DNA from: Locusta migratoria | Lineage: Eukaryota; Arthropoda; Insecta; Orthoptera; Acrididae | NCBI GenBank assembly: GCA_026315105.1 | Contig: CM048750.1 | Coordinates: 265,723,151-265,787,150 of the forward strand | Direction of reading: 5' to 3' | Length of the DNA stretch: 64,000 nt | In this document: positions 43,161 through 54,692 of the stretch, piece after piece | Layout: every line of letters begins with the position of its first letter | Position numbering within the stretch: the stretch's first letter is position 1 | Notes under the pieces: generated by a model | Database searches by the model: none | The model's input: only the letters and a program-made list of their open reading frames with translations | Told to the model about the DNA's origin: nothing | Position numbers and translations under genes: made by a program

Positions 43161-44611
43161 CAATTACATTCCTACTGTCACGATCCTGCCTATCACTTAG
43201 AACAGGACTGTCACAACCCAAACACTAGTTCTATTAGTTACTATGTTTTAAATTTTATCAACTGCGTCGATGATGTAGGTAAAACTGCTGTGTTGATCAG
43301 CTTCTTCGCAGTATTCGATGTCATCCTGAAACTATTTAATTTAGCAGCCTGGAATTTTCTTAGTAAAGGGAAATACAATGCTGCGTGTTTCACTTCTTTT
43401 TATAATCTTGCAAAAACGTAATTGCAAAAGTAGACAGGAAAAAAAAACAGACACTACAACATGGTGTTACAATGCAACTGAGACTAAGACAAACTAAAAA
43501 CTGACTTTGATACGTCGCATAATACTGGGTTCTATAGAGTTCTACAATATCGTAGTTGGTACAATAACATTCCTGAAATATGTTTCTGTAATTAAATTAG
43601 GTGTTATTCACAATAAGATAGACATCGATCAGATTAATCAATACAAATAGCAGACAATTTTTAAAATATTTATAGATCGGATAAACTTATATTAGACACA
43701 TACATGCAAAATGTGATTAGTGCAGTGTTGCTTTTGTTTACGTAATTGAAATTGTTACAATTATACAGCCGTATAGTTTCGTTACAAATTATCTCAAAAC
43801 TCTTTATAATTCACTACATAACTTCAGTGTCAAGACTTTTAGTTCTGAACAATGCGTTTCCAAATGCTTACTCCATTAATTGACCAGGTTAATTACTGCA
43901 TTAATATCTGTGTATAAACATTAGTGGACCATCTACTTTCACATACATCGACATAAAGGTATCGAATATTTCTTTAATCAAGGCACATGGTTTTCCTACA
44001 GTACATTAATGTAGACTGGCTTTTGGTTAAGTTTCGAGTATCCGTATTAAAAGGCAATTCTGTACAGTACGATACTGTAGACACCCGTTGTGTAAACAAT
44101 CTAGAAAACCTAAACAGTGGTGTACTAGATAGCATGGCACACGGTGTGGAGTTTTGTAGTCGTAACCCCCCATCCCCCACAGATTCCAAATCACAAATGA
44201 CACAAAACTTTTTGTTGCAACTAGTTAACTAACCACAGTGCACACATTTTAAGAGAAACAGTTAAAGTGATTATTTGTGAACTAGTACAAATAACCAAAT
44301 AACTTGTTATTGATAGGTGACTTTAAAATGTGCCTTACATTCTTTTTCTGATACAAATTTTGTGATTGCGTCATCAAAATCGTTACTTTTAAATACAACA
44401 CATTTGGTTCACAAAACTGCCACACTCGTCCTTGATTCATCGTGGATTTGAAATTATACTTAAGTTTATTTACTGAAAAAGTCTTTCACAGGGCGATATC
44501 GAAACCCAGAAAGAAAATAGCTGTATTCTACGGCAATTTGAGTCTGGAAAGAATGCGGAAAATTCATACTCAAACAGTAACTGTAAAAACTTTGAATAAT
44601 TATTAAGATTG
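43161..44611. other. Unassigned sequence
   Basis: No supported gene. The plus-strand frame 43,053-43,421 runs out of the GC island and encodes a hydrophobic patch (GKTAVLISFFAVFDVILKLF) without a known domain. Confidence 0.45.
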
Positions 44612-44728
44612 GTCATTATCTTTATTAAGATGAGCGGTTTCGGCAGATTTGTGATTTGGCGCATGAAATGCAAGATCGCATAAAGGCAGGTTTATCTGCC
44701 GAGATCGATAATCTGAATAAAGATAATT
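44612..44728. repeat. Small inverted repeat
   Basis: ATTATCTTTATTAAGATGAG followed by CGGTTTCGGCAGAT is mirrored by ATCTGCCGAGATCGATAATC and TGAATAAAGATAAT, giving arms of about 34 bp around an 45-bp loop. The left arm holds GCCGAAACCG on the minus strand. Confidence 0.65.
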
Positions 44729-46186
44729 AGGAATTTAGGTTTTTTACATAATAAAGGGAACAGGCATATATACCTGATGAAAACTGATGGCTTACAAAAC
44801 CAAGATTTTGCAGCACAAGAGTTTGTTTTCACAGTATAAAACGACGCTATTCTGCATGAACTCCAACAATCCGTGTAAGGTATTTCCCGCGCGGAAAGAA
44901 ATCTCTGTCGAGTAGCCGTCGAAGTAGTTATGACAGTTTACGGTTCTCAATGAACACAAAAAGCACCAAAATGAGAAATCATTGAGTTTCAGGAGCCCCT
45001 TTGGTTTCTAATACATTTCGAGAAATACAGTTCCATAGTGTCTACTATATTCTTTTTAACATTCTGAAAACCAAAGGTGGTGCAGGAAAGGGGGAGCGAT
45101 TTTCTAAAAGTACATCTTTTGAAAATCACGAAACTTGATAGGTAATTAACATTTTAAGGTTTCGAAAAATATATTTATTGATTCCTCTTGGCAATACACG
45201 CTACCGAAAAAGGGGCCATATTGGAGGCTTAGAGCACTGAAACTTCTACAATGCTTCATCGAAATATCTTAAAGTATCTTAAATGCAACTGCAACTATTT
45301 TGAGAAGTATTGTCTATCTGAGGGCAGAAGCTGAATAAAACCATATAAACTTTCTATTACCCCAAAACTTCGCATATTACTCAGTTGTTGCAAAACGTGT
45401 AATCTGCATAGAGGGAGTGGTTTGCGTAGGGTGCAAACAAGCCTTACGATTTTTCATAATTTCTTATTTCAATGCTGATAAATCCAAGCTTTGTAGAAGC
45501 TTTGCCATGTCCTTGACATCGATATATATTTATACAGAGACGAAAAGAATGAAAAAGTATTTGTGATCTTGGTGTCACGGAATCTAGTAAGTTCTGTCAC
45601 CCTCAGGGAGATAGTATACTCTGCGGAGTGAAACCCCTTGCTAGCCACTGAACGTGAAGTTGCAATACAGGTAACAGCTCCGCAGTTAGCTTATAATAGT
45701 ATTTTATACTTGGCTCGGATGGCACTAGCACTCAATTCCCAGTTTCGACGACAGTGAGTTCCCATGCAAGTCTTGTACGACCGATATCGCGCGTTCAGTA
45801 GAAATTACTTAACTGACACTTCTTTCACATAGCTGTGGCCATGCTGCAAACTTTAGTTTATTATTCTGGACATATCGCACGCCGGCGGGAACACAGCCGC
45901 AACTCAAAGATGCAATACATGAGGAAAAATACAGTGCTCTTACCGTGGCGAATCATGAACAAGCCCAAAGTGAAATTGACACTGCTGCCCTCAAGCGGAT
46001 AAATTGCGAGAAAAGGTATGACGGTCTTTCGTGCATGTTGTGACTTTTCAGATGTACTTCCTGCTAGGGTGCGATGTTTTGCGCTAATATAAATTTTGAA
46101 TGATAACGTATACAAGACCAAAGGTTTTCCATTGCTCCGCAGAACGCTGGGATTTCGTGAAAGTTACGTCCCTTCTTTCTTAAAAA
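44729..46186. other. Unassigned sequence
   Basis: About 1.5 kb without a recognisable gene, tRNA box or terminal repeat. Confidence 0.45.
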
Positions 46187-46383
46187 TATGCTCAAATGTT
46201 TGTTAAGCTTAAGGGACTTAATTACGGGGTCATCACTCCCTAAACTTACAAACTACTTATGAACTACTTACGAACTAGGACGGCACAAATATCCATGCCT
46301 GAGGGGGGATTCGAACCCCCGACCGTAGTGGCCGTGCAGACCGTGACTGGAGCGCCTCAGTCCCCTCGGCCACTGCGGCCGGC
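46187..46383 (-). repeat. SINE family A
   Basis: Minus-strand full-length copy (GTTTGTTAAGCTTAAGG tail, GGATTCGAACCCCCGACC, GGCCACTGCGGCCGGC head). CTTTCTTAAAA on the left and CTTTCATAAAA on the right form an 11-bp duplication with one difference. Confidence 0.92.
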
Positions 46384-47401
46384 CTTTCATAAAATTAAGA
46401 AAATATTAACACTGGCTTACACTTGCTAATTACAATATTCTGTATCAATGCTCGAACGGAATACGACTGAACCTATTGTCTGGTGACTAAAAGCAATGGT
46501 TGCAGAGACGTGCATGTGCGAACAGGAATGTTGAAGCAAACTTTATCTGTAAGCTGTCAGCAGAATTAAATTTTCATTCATGTAGCCTAGTATTAAGTAA
46601 ATCGCCGAAAAGAATCGCCAGTGCCATTCTTCTCTTTATAGTTGAACTTTAAACTATGGTTGGTTATGTTATTTTCAATTTAAGTTCCCTCGAAGACATT
46701 AAGGTTCATTAAATTTCTTTACTATTCGAAACACAAATTTTCAGAGTGTACAGTTCCGCAATTGATAACAATAAGTCACATACTTTGAAGTAAGTATTAT
46801 TCTTCTGGAACAAATTCAATTCATCTGTATATATTTTAATTAATCCACTTCAATTTTTAAGAAAGACCTATATACGAATAAAGCAGATTTTTTTCTGCAA
46901 TCACTATCTCTCTCCTTGCGGGTGACCTGCTTACCAAATCTTATGCAAGTGAATATCATGTTAGATAATATCTTAGTTTGTACTTTAGCACATATGACAA
47001 AGATCAGACGATATTGATTCACACAGACTTCCGTGGCTTTTTAGAGAGCGTTTGAATAACATCCAACTGGCAGGATGAGAAAATTGGTACGGACCGGAAC
47101 TCTAACGCGCATACTATGCTTCTCGTGGAAGGTTGCCTTAAACGACTCTACCATCTGGACACGTTTCCCTTCCGGCCTAAATTCTCAACCTGCCACACGC
47201 TGGCTGGATTCCCGCAAGGTATCTGACTTTGTTTGTGTATCCGCATAGGAAACTGTCTATGGCAAGAGTGTCCAATTAAATTTCTAAGTGGCCCACGTTA
47301 TTAACTTTTTAATCAGTGTGGAGGGTCAAATCTAAAAAGAATCTGTTAACGAAATGAACCAATGCAAATAAAAGAAAATTATAGCTAGGCAGATAGGCAA
47401 T
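46384..47401. other. Unassigned sequence
   Basis: No supported feature. Confidence 0.45.
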
Positions 47402-47696
47402 ATCTCTCTATATAAAAATGTTCTGTTGGTTTGTGTACGCATAAAAAAACTGTCATTTTTGCAATTTGTGGTTTTCCCATCATAAAATGTATGTAAACTA
47501 ATATATATCATATTAAAAAATTTGATTTATAACAACATAAGCGTAGTCCAGTAGAAGGTTAGTTCAAAATTTCGTAGCATTCGGCCAAGAACATTAAGAG
47601 ATTTGCTCTTGGGAACGAAAACGATCGTTTACTCAATATCAGAAATCTCCGAAACGTCTTGCGATGAAATTATGACACAATGTTACCTTAAGACGG

Positions 47697-47742
47697 CAAG
47701 CTACGGACTGATAACCTAGAAGTTAAGTCCGGTAGATTTACA
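47697..47742 (+). repeat. SINE tail fragment
   Basis: CAAGCTACGGACTGATAACC, AAGTTAAGTCCGGTAGATTT and ACAAAC match the tail of family B, with an A-like AGTTAAGTCC segment. The head is absent. Confidence 0.7.
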
Positions 47743-48387
47743 AACAACAACATAAAATTAATTAATATATTGCAACGTATGTTAAATATTTTTCAGAGGT
47801 AAAAACATAATGCTTAGGCTTTACGTATGTTTCGTTTTAGATTATACAGAGAAGCGTATCAAATTCAGAGGGGATATCGAATTGTTTTATTTAAAACAGG
47901 TAACAATAATATCTTATTACATTCTCGACCTATTTGGTTTCGTATCCGACGGACGAACCATCGAGGCGTGTCCACCTCCATCAAATGCGAAATACTTATC
48001 ATCCCGTTTCTGATAAATTTTATTTGCACATCGTACGGTCATATATCTCGATAAGTAACTAAATTTCTTTTTGTTGTTTGTCGTAACCTATGTATAAACG
48101 TCTCGAAGTACAGAAAGTAATTGTCACATCTTCACTGATATGCAGATCTTTATATATAAAGCAGAGTGTCGATATGTTTGTGTGTACGTATTGCATACAA
48201 ATCTTCAGTTTTGTTCCAATCTTTATGATTTTTTGTACACGAGGACGGTCGCCGTAAGTGTAAGAATCACGTACGATACATAGTGCACAAGGTATAACGT
48301 CATTAACAATGAGATGCGCGAAAAACTGCTGCATTTAGCGACAATGCTGCTCATTTTCCCCTGAACCACTGGACCAATTAAAAAAAA

Positions 48388-48475
48388 AGTGTTCAAATGT
48401 TTGTTAAGCTTATAGTACTTAACTGCGGGTCATCATTCCCTATACTTAAAAACTACTTATGAACTATGTCATAGT
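48388..48475 (-). repeat. SINE family A tail fragment
   Basis: On the minus strand GTTCATAAGTAGTTTTTAAG, GGGAATGATGACCC and TTAACAAACATTTGAACAC form the second half of family A. The tRNA-like head is missing. Confidence 0.75.
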
Positions 48476-48539
48476 AAAAACAGTACAAACAGCCCTCGAT
48501 GGGGAACGGCCTCGCGCATAAGAACAGAGTGCTTCAATG

Positions 48540-48612
48540 CGTTTTTTTTTTTTGTTTTTTTTGTTTTTTTTTTTTTTGTTTTTTGTTTTTTTTTTTTGTT
48601 GTTTTTTTTCCT
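48540..48612. repeat. T-rich low-complexity tract
   Basis: About 70 bases of T runs separated by single G residues. Confidence 0.9.
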
Positions 48613-48799
48613 CTCTCTATTGGTAGATCTGTTCATTGCGGTCGCTGTTCAAGTTTGTTCGTTAGTGTTCGTCGTGATTTTTGTTCAGCTTTTTTATTGT
48701 TATTATTATTACAGAGAGCGTTTAGCCCAATGACCGGGCGCGCTGAGCCACAGCGCCCAGCATGCGTTCGGCTGCTCCGCCGCGGCTGACCGATTTCAA

Positions 48800-48999
48800 A
48801 ATGTTCAAATGTCTGTAAATCTATCGGACCAAACGGCGTGGTCATCAGTCCGTAGCTTACAAACTACTTAAACCTAGGTAAACTAACCTAAGGACAAACA
48901 CACACACCCATGCCCCGGGGAGGACTCGAACCTCCACGGCGAGCAACCGCGCGCTCCGCAGCGAGACGCTTTAGACCGCTCGGCTACTCCACCGCGGCA
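48800..48999 (-). repeat. SINE family B
   Basis: Full-length minus-strand copy with a 13-bp duplication TGACCGATTTCAA/TGACCTATTTCAA (48,787-48,799 and 49,000-49,012). A degenerate fragment of the same head (CAGCATGCGTTCGGCTGCTC) lies directly before it at about 48,755-48,786. Confidence 0.93.
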
Positions 49000-49298
49000 T
49001 GACCTATTTCAACCAAATTTGTAACACACACTCCTTACCGTGAGGTAACAATTGCTGCAGGGTTAAGAATCATATACGGCGCATGGTTCAGATTATATGA
49101 CGTCATAAACAATAGGAATAGCAAAAAACTGGTACATAATGCTGCGAGACTTTATAAATACGCTATATGCAAATGAGAGTACTTAGCGACTTCCAACAAA
49201 CTTTAAACATAATTTCAAACTTTTATTAAACTCTAACTCGCTGTCAATCATAGCAAAATGATGAAAGGAAAAATTTTCTCGCTTACTACTTTTCCGTT

Positions 49299-49660
49299 GT
49301 TTATGATTTAAAACTACGGTATTCGCTATGACGTTACAATTTATAATTAGTACACTATAAATGGTAGCCGCAAGAAATTTTACAGGCAATATACACACAT
49401 ATACTTGAATGTACATTCTGAATTTTATCACAGTACGGCACGTAGTTCATGAGATATAAGCACATAAACAGTTTCGTTCCGCTGTTCATGGACTAAAACT
49501 ACAGCATTCGGTATGACCTTACAATTTTTTCTACATTACAAATTGTAGCCTCAGGAAATTTTACAGACAGTATACACGCATATAGTTGAATGTACCTTCT
49601 AAATTGTATCACAGTACGACACGTAGTTCATGAGATGTAGGCACATAGAGTAACGTTCAC
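49299..49660 (+). repeat. Two-unit tandem repeat, about 183 bp
   Basis: The units 49,299-49,481 and 49,482-49,660 share TAAAACTACGG/AGCATTCGG, GAAATTTTACAG, TATACAC, TTGAATGTAC, TATCACAGTACG and CACGTAGTTCATGAGAT in the same order. Part of a third unit (AGATTTTACAGACATACA) lies at about 49,729. Confidence 0.8.
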
Positions 49661-50010
49661 GGAAAACCGCCCCATCACGGAACAAGTTTTAATCTATTAC
49701 CTCTTTACTACTAATTGTATTCGCAGCAGATTTTACAGACATACAGCACTTATACAAATGGAGATATACCTGAAAAATGGCAGTAATATACAAATAAAAA
49801 CCCGGGCAACGCTACTTATTCTTTAAGCAGCATACCATGCTGTTACAAGGAAAAGAAGGGAACCTGTTGACAACTGCTCCTGTCTGAGCATAAAAAAAGA
49901 CAAATATTTTCCTGTAGAAACATAGCTGGCAGAAAAGTCGTGAACCAGCTGTCTCAGTCATCTTGGCGCCTGCCTCACCAAAAATTTTGTCATGCGAACA
50001 TATTTGCATT

Positions 50011-50411
50011 TGAAGTTTCCTGACAGATTAAAATTGGGTGCCGGAACCGGGAGTCGAACCTGGTACCTTTACCTTTCACGGGCAAGAGCTCTACCACTGA
50101 GCTATCGCAACACGACTCATGACCACGCCCCATAACTTCAATTCTGCCAGTACCTCGGCTCCTACTTTCCAAACTTCACAGAAGTTCTCCTGCGAAACTT
50201 GCAAGACTAGCATTCCTGAAAGGAAGGATAAGTTGGACACATGGCTTAGCCATAGCCGAAGGAATGTTTCCAGAATGAAACTTTCACTCTGTTGCGGAGT
50301 GTTACGCAAAGGTCCCAGGTTCGAATCCCGGTTCCGGCACACACTTTTAATCTGCCAGGACGTTTCACAGCAGAGCACACTCCGCTACAGAGAGAAAGCT
50401 TCATTCTGCAA
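50011..50411. repeat. Two-headed tRNA-related repeat (family E)
   Basis: The left part, read on the minus strand, has an A box (GATAGCTCAGTGGTAGAGC), a B box (AGGTTCGACTCCCGG) and GGCACCCAATTTTAATCTG. The right part on the plus strand repeats the B-box region (CAGGTTCGAATCCCGG, GGCACACACTTTTAATCTG) and ends in GCGGAGTG-related sequence twice. The middle reads CAGAAGTTCTCCTGCGAAAC, as in a repeat I recall from many insects. It is an inverted, foldback-like arrangement with no coding capacity. Confidence 0.75.
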
Positions 50412-50581
50412 ATATTCACATTTTTTGTGCTGAAAGAGATTAGCAGAGTAGCGGTGGAGGAGATAGAGAGGACAGTCATTGCGGCAGAGAGGGATTTTTA
50501 TTTATTTATTTATTCGTGTACGAACTACATCACAAATGTAACTGAAAGAAGCCAGCACATAATTTAAACTACATAGTAAGT

Positions 50582-50816
50582 ACTCGCTGTTGTATCTTCC
50601 GGGTTATGTGGTCGTGGTCGAAGAAACATATCTGCTCCTGACGTTTCGTCCAGAGGTGCGCTGGACATCTTGCCGGCAAGACTCACCGCTACCAGTAGTA
50701 CCTCTGAAGATGTCCAGCACAGCTCTGGACGAAACGTCAGGAGCAGATATGTTTCTTCGACCACGACCACATAACCCGGAAGAGTATTTCAGCCGGTCGT
50801 GAAAGCCTTCACTGCA
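50582..50816. mobile_element. 235-bp hammerhead-like foldback retroelement
   Basis: Two arms of about 85 bp, 50,594-50,676 and 50,702-50,783, are inverted copies: each carries GACGAAACGTCAGGAGCAGA, TATGTTTCTTCGACCACGAC and ATAACCCGGAAGA. The insert is flanked by a 12-bp direct duplication TACATAGTAAGT (50,570-50,581 and 50,817-50,828). The plus arm reads CTGAAGATGTCCAG, loop, CTGGACGAAACG, a perfect stem between hammerhead-core-like strands. Confidence 0.75.
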
Positions 50817-50831
50817 TACATAGTAAGTGCT

Positions 50832-50945
50832 TTTACAGAAAGCAGTAGTCAAATACAGGGATAAAATATAAAGTACAGAATTAAGATATTTTACAAAAAA
50901 CAGTAGTCAAATACAGAGATAAAATATAAAGTAGAGATTTAAAAC
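50832..50945 (+). repeat. 54-bp tandem duplication
   Basis: GCAGTAGTCAAATACAGGG, ATAAAATATAAAGTACAGA occurs twice (from about 50,832 and 50,890) with few changes. Confidence 0.85.
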
Positions 50946-50999
50946 TATGAAAACAGAGATAGAGAAATACGACATATAGTACAATTGAATCATATTTTG

Positions 51000-51420
51000 C
51001 TCATCCAGAAATCAGTGTAAGCTGCGGCTGTCCCAGTGTATTTCAGGAGGTCCTCTTGAGTGCACTCTAGATGCGTCCACTAAAGGGCATTTTAGAAGGT
51101 GTTCCATCGTCTGTATTGCACCACACTCACACTCGTCATTGTCTGTGTAGCCCCACCTTTTCACAAGTTGTTTTAACCGCCCCACGCCCACACGTGGCGT
51201 CTGTTCAACGTTTTCCAGTGTTGCCAGTCTAGGTGGGAGCCCTGGGGTAAGGCTTCTTCTGTGATAAGGGTTTCAGGATATTGTTCTTGCCGCAGTGATT
51301 TTATGGAAGCTACGGTTGGTTCCACTGAGTACGTGAAGCTTCGTCTAGATTGTAGCCTTTTAGGCACAGGTTGGTTTTTGTACAGCAGGTGACGATGGTC
51401 GTTCGTTTGTTTGTTCCTTT
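51000..51420 (-). pseudogene. LINE C-terminal fragment
   Basis: On the minus strand two frames together show HLDWQHWKTLNRRHVW and then RLKQLVKRWGYTDNDECECG followed by AIQTMEHLLKCPLVDAS. The CxCG-x-QTMEHLLxCP pattern is the C-terminal zinc-finger-like module found after the reverse transcriptase in several non-LTR retrotransposon clades. A frameshift near 51,180 separates the two parts. The reverse transcriptase is absent. Confidence 0.75.
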
Positions 51421-51961
51421 CTATCGAGCTCAGGAAAGATCTTCTAATATTTGGTGGAGCGATACCCGATAAGTAATATAAGTAGGGGTTACAGCAGAAG
51501 AGTTCCCGTTCGCGACCCCTGTCGAGTCTGATACCAGTCTGGTATCAGTCCGCGAATTCTGCTACAAGACGAGCTACATCGGATAAATGGATTGAAACAC
51601 TAACAGCACATTCTAACGTACAGTCGCGACACTCACTGCTGTGAAAGTTGTTTCCAACTGACAGTTGCAACGACACTAGCGCTGCTAGTGGTGTTCAAGG
51701 CGCCGTAAGAGAAATGTTTGTTTATTATTACTTTTCTATGTAATTTACCCAATAGTTCCCGTATTTAATACGTTCCAAGCATTAGTAAAATATCGAGAGT
51801 CATAAATAATCGTGAAATAAATGGAAAAATAGACGAAGTTCCCTGATTCAGCGATATTAACAACAACTCATTCATGAGGAAATACGTACGTATATGTGTA
51901 TATCTTGCAGACTAGTATGTTGCAACTACGAGAAAATAAACGGAGGAGAAACATTAAGAGC
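51421..51961. other. Unassigned sequence
   Basis: No supported gene or repeat. Confidence 0.45.
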
Positions 51962-52424
51962 CTGTGGTAATAGGAATGTTCAAAATGTTTGTAAATTCTA
52001 TGGGACTTAACTACGGGGTCATCAGTCCCTAAACTTACAAACTACTTATGAACTAGCTACAACTAAGGACGGCACAAATAACCATGCCCGAGGGGGGATT
52101 CGAACCCCCGACCGTAGTGGCCGTGCAGACCGTGACTGGAGCGCCTTAGTCTCCTCGGCCACCGCGGCCGGCTGGTAATAGGAAAGAGACAGTGCGGCGA
52201 ATGGAGATTTGGGTGTGGCGGGAGACGTGCAGGGAAGAGTCCTCTGCAGTGGGGTTCGTCACTGTGTCCTCGGTGGCGGAGTGGTCAAGGCGTCTGCCTA
52301 GTAAGCAGGAGATCCAGGGTTCGAATCCCGGCCGGGCACAAATTTTCATTCGCCGCACGTTGGTATTACATCTAAACCTAGTACAGTGAAGGCATATGGG
52401 ATCGCAAAGTGCGATTTATTTCAT
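51962..52424 (+). repeat. tRNA-bearing repeat (family C), SINE-interrupted
   Basis: After the inserted SINE, the order GGAGATTTGGGTGTGGCGGG, AGAGTCCTCTGCAGTGG, a tRNA-Thr(AGT)-like core (GGTGGCGGAGTGGTCAAGG, CTGCCTAGTAAGCAG, GGGTTCGAATCC), TTTTCATTCGCCGCAC and GTGCGATTTATTTCAT matches 62,714-63,041 inverted. The left terminal part is truncated. Confidence 0.8.
51977..52172 (-). repeat. SINE family A
   Basis: Minus-strand full-length copy. A 12-bp duplication TGGTAATAGGAA flanks it (51,965-51,976 and 52,173-52,184). It split the family-C repeat. Confidence 0.95.
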
Positions 52425-52589
52425 TAAACATTCATTTCTGTTGTGATCTGTTCTTATATGACAGGCACTGTATTTGACGTGTGAAAATTCGGTATGGAGT
52501 CTAAAGATTCGAACATTTCGCATAATTGTGGAAGGGGATACGACACTTCAGCTTTGGACAATGACGTCATTACCCAGAGGAAGCTCCGG

Positions 52590-52790
52590 CGGATTAGCCG
52601 CGCGTACTGGAGCTCCGTGTTGCGGAGTGCGTGGACGTCCACCGTTGGGGTTCGAATCTGCCCCCTCCCCCCCTCGGACATGAATGTTTGTGTCGTCTTT
52701 ATTATGACGTAGTTTATAAGTTGTTTGTAAGTTTAGGGACTGATGACCCCGCAGTTAAGACCCTTAAGCTTTACAAACATTTGAACATCC
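52590..52790 (+). repeat. Divergent SINE (A/B-like)
   Basis: TTAGCCGCGCG, GGGGTTCGAATCTGCC, CTCGGACATGAATGTTTGTG, then AAGTTTAGGGACTGATGACC and a CTTTACAAACATTTGAACAT tail. The tail is conserved and the head is unlike families A and B. Confidence 0.75.
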
Positions 52791-52955
52791 AGAGGCAGTT
52801 TATGCGTCGTGATAGTCACATGTATACCAAGGAGATTGATTTATGCTGTTCGGAACAATTGACAATAGAAAAAAACCAAACATCTATATTTAGATACCTC
52901 TTTGCGAATAACGTTACTTTATACGGTTATATTATATACGTGATAGATAAAGAAA

Positions 52956-53157
52956 GCCGCGGTGGAGTAGCCGAGCAGTCTAAAGCGTCTCGCTGCGGAG
53001 CGCGCGGTTGCTCGCCGTGGAGGTTCGAGTCATCCCTGGGGCATGGGTGTGTGTGTTTGTCCTTAGGTTAGTTTACCTAGGTTTAAGTAGTTTGTAAGCT
53101 ACGGACTGATGACCACGCAGTTTGGTCCGATAGATTTACAAACATTTGAACATTTGA
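52956..53157 (+). repeat. SINE family B
   Basis: Full-length copy with a 13-bp duplication ATAGATAAAGAAA (52,943-52,955 and 53,158-53,170). The head is GCCGCGGTGGAGTAGCCGAG. Confidence 0.95.
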
Positions 53158-53170
53158 ATAGATAAAGAAA

Positions 53171-53554
53171 ATTAATTGTAGATGTTTAAATGATACGATT
53201 GCAGAAAAGAAATAAAAATCACATGGTGAAAAATAATATTAAATGACTAACAGGTATAGCACGAAAAATTGGGGTTGTGGGTGGGTAGATGCGTATTGGA
53301 AAAATCACAAAAAAACAAAAACACGCACAATTTTAAACACGCAAAAATTATGGGAAATGAACAAAATGACACTAACAGGGACTAACGGGGGAACATGGGG
53401 GTTTTGGGCGGGGACATTCTAAGCAGTGAAGAAACGACATATAGAAACTGAAAACAAGGGAATATAAATTTTAAAAACGCCGTTGAGGGAAAGAAAGTAT
53501 CCCAGAAACGACGTAAAAAGCGATTAAAATGGTATCGGACACTCGAATTGACAT
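53171..53554. other. Unassigned A-rich sequence
   Basis: No recognisable feature; purine-rich with scattered A runs. Confidence 0.4.
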
Positions 53555-54213
53555 GTTGTTGTTATGGTCTTCAGTCCGGAGACTGGTTTGATGCAGCTCT
53601 CCACAATACCCTATCCTGAGCAAGCCTTTTCACCTCCTCATAAGAACGACAACCCACATCCACTTGAATCTGTTTACTATACGCGTCTCTTGGTCTCCCT
53701 CTGCGATTTTTACCCCACACACTTCACTCCAATGCTAAATTTACGATTCCTCGATATCTAAGAATGTGTCCTACCAAGCGATCCCTTCTTTTAGTCAGGG
53801 TATGCCAAAAATTTATTTCTCACCAATTCTGTTCAGTACCTCTTCATTAGTTATGCGATCTACCCACCTAATCTTCAGCATTCTTCTGTAGCACCACATT
53901 TCAAAAGCCTCTATCCTCTTCCTGTCCGCACCGCTTATTGTCCATGTTTCACTCCCATACAAGGCAACACTCCACACAAATGCCTTCAGAAAAGACTTCC
54001 TTACACTTAAATTAATATTTGATGTTAGCAAATTTCTCTTTTTCACAAATGCTTTTCTTCCCATTGCCATTCTGCATTTTATATCCTCTGTACTGCGACC
54101 ATCATTTGTTATTTTACTGCCCAAGTAACAAAACTCATCTACATCCTTTATTGCTTCTTTACCTAATCTAATTCCTTCAGCATCACCCGATTTTCTTAGA
54201 CTGCACTCCATTA
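53555..54213 (-). pseudogene. 5'-truncated RTE-like LINE, C-terminal part
   Basis: The minus-strand frame carries DVDEFCYLGSKITNDGRSTE, RKAFVKKRNLLTS, SVALYGSETWTISGADRKRI and EMWCYRRMLKIRWVDRITNE. This is the post-palm region of an RTE-type reverse transcriptase. A stop after RIGEK (about 53,813) is followed by a decayed tail with GLLRIGYCGELHQTSL, and the 3' end is a short (GTT) run at 53,555-53,563. The catalytic palm is absent because of 5' truncation. Confidence 0.85.
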
Positions 54214-54554
54214 CCTAAAGTGAAATATTTTGTAGGTTTTCCAGAGAAGAGATAATGGCCTCATCGCTTAGTAGTAATTCGTACGCCTAAAATGAACTTT
54301 CCTACCTAAATGGATGCGAGAGGTGCGCAATTCACTTTCCATACAAGATAGGCAGGAATGATGCATTCAATGGAACTGGATTTTTGCGCTCAAGTGTGGA
54401 TGCTGCCACTCAGTCATTTAGACCAGAGTTGTTCTAGAAAACCTGCTGCATTTTTCCCGAACTATTTCTACCAATTGACCCGACTCGTTATTAATTTCCT
54501 TTTTTACTTGCACCACCAAAGCAATGTTCTCGTAGATATGTTTACCTGTGCCTT
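54214..54554. other. Unassigned sequence
   Basis: No supported feature. Confidence 0.4.
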
Positions 54555-54692
54555 CTAATTCTGAAATAACATATTCGCCATAAATATGTAATTCACTCTA
54601 ATATAAGCGGAGTACCGTTGAACTGGCGGCTCTTTGAGTAACTGTGTGGCGTAAGTTACAGAAGCGACAACCTCCGGTAGATTTGGACTTAC

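Larger units (their letters stand above)
47402..49825 (+). mobile_element. Helitron-like sequence(s), compound
   Basis: TCTCTATATAAAAATGTTCT at 47,405 and TCTTTATATATAAAGCAGAG at about 48,147 both resemble Helitron 5' ends, and AAAAACCCGGGCAACGC at about 49,797 resembles a Helitron 3' hairpin region. A CTAG terminus is not seen, so the 3' end is decayed or truncated. Between them lie SINE pieces, a T-rich tract and a tandem repeat. Whether this is one element or two nested ones is unclear. Confidence 0.45.

Noticed and set aside
45861..46121. 86-codon minus-strand ORF
   Set aside because: No recognisable motif, no flanking splice signals and ordinary composition.
48499..48789. Phe-rich plus-strand ORF
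   Set aside because: It is a translation of a T-rich tract followed by a SINE fragment.
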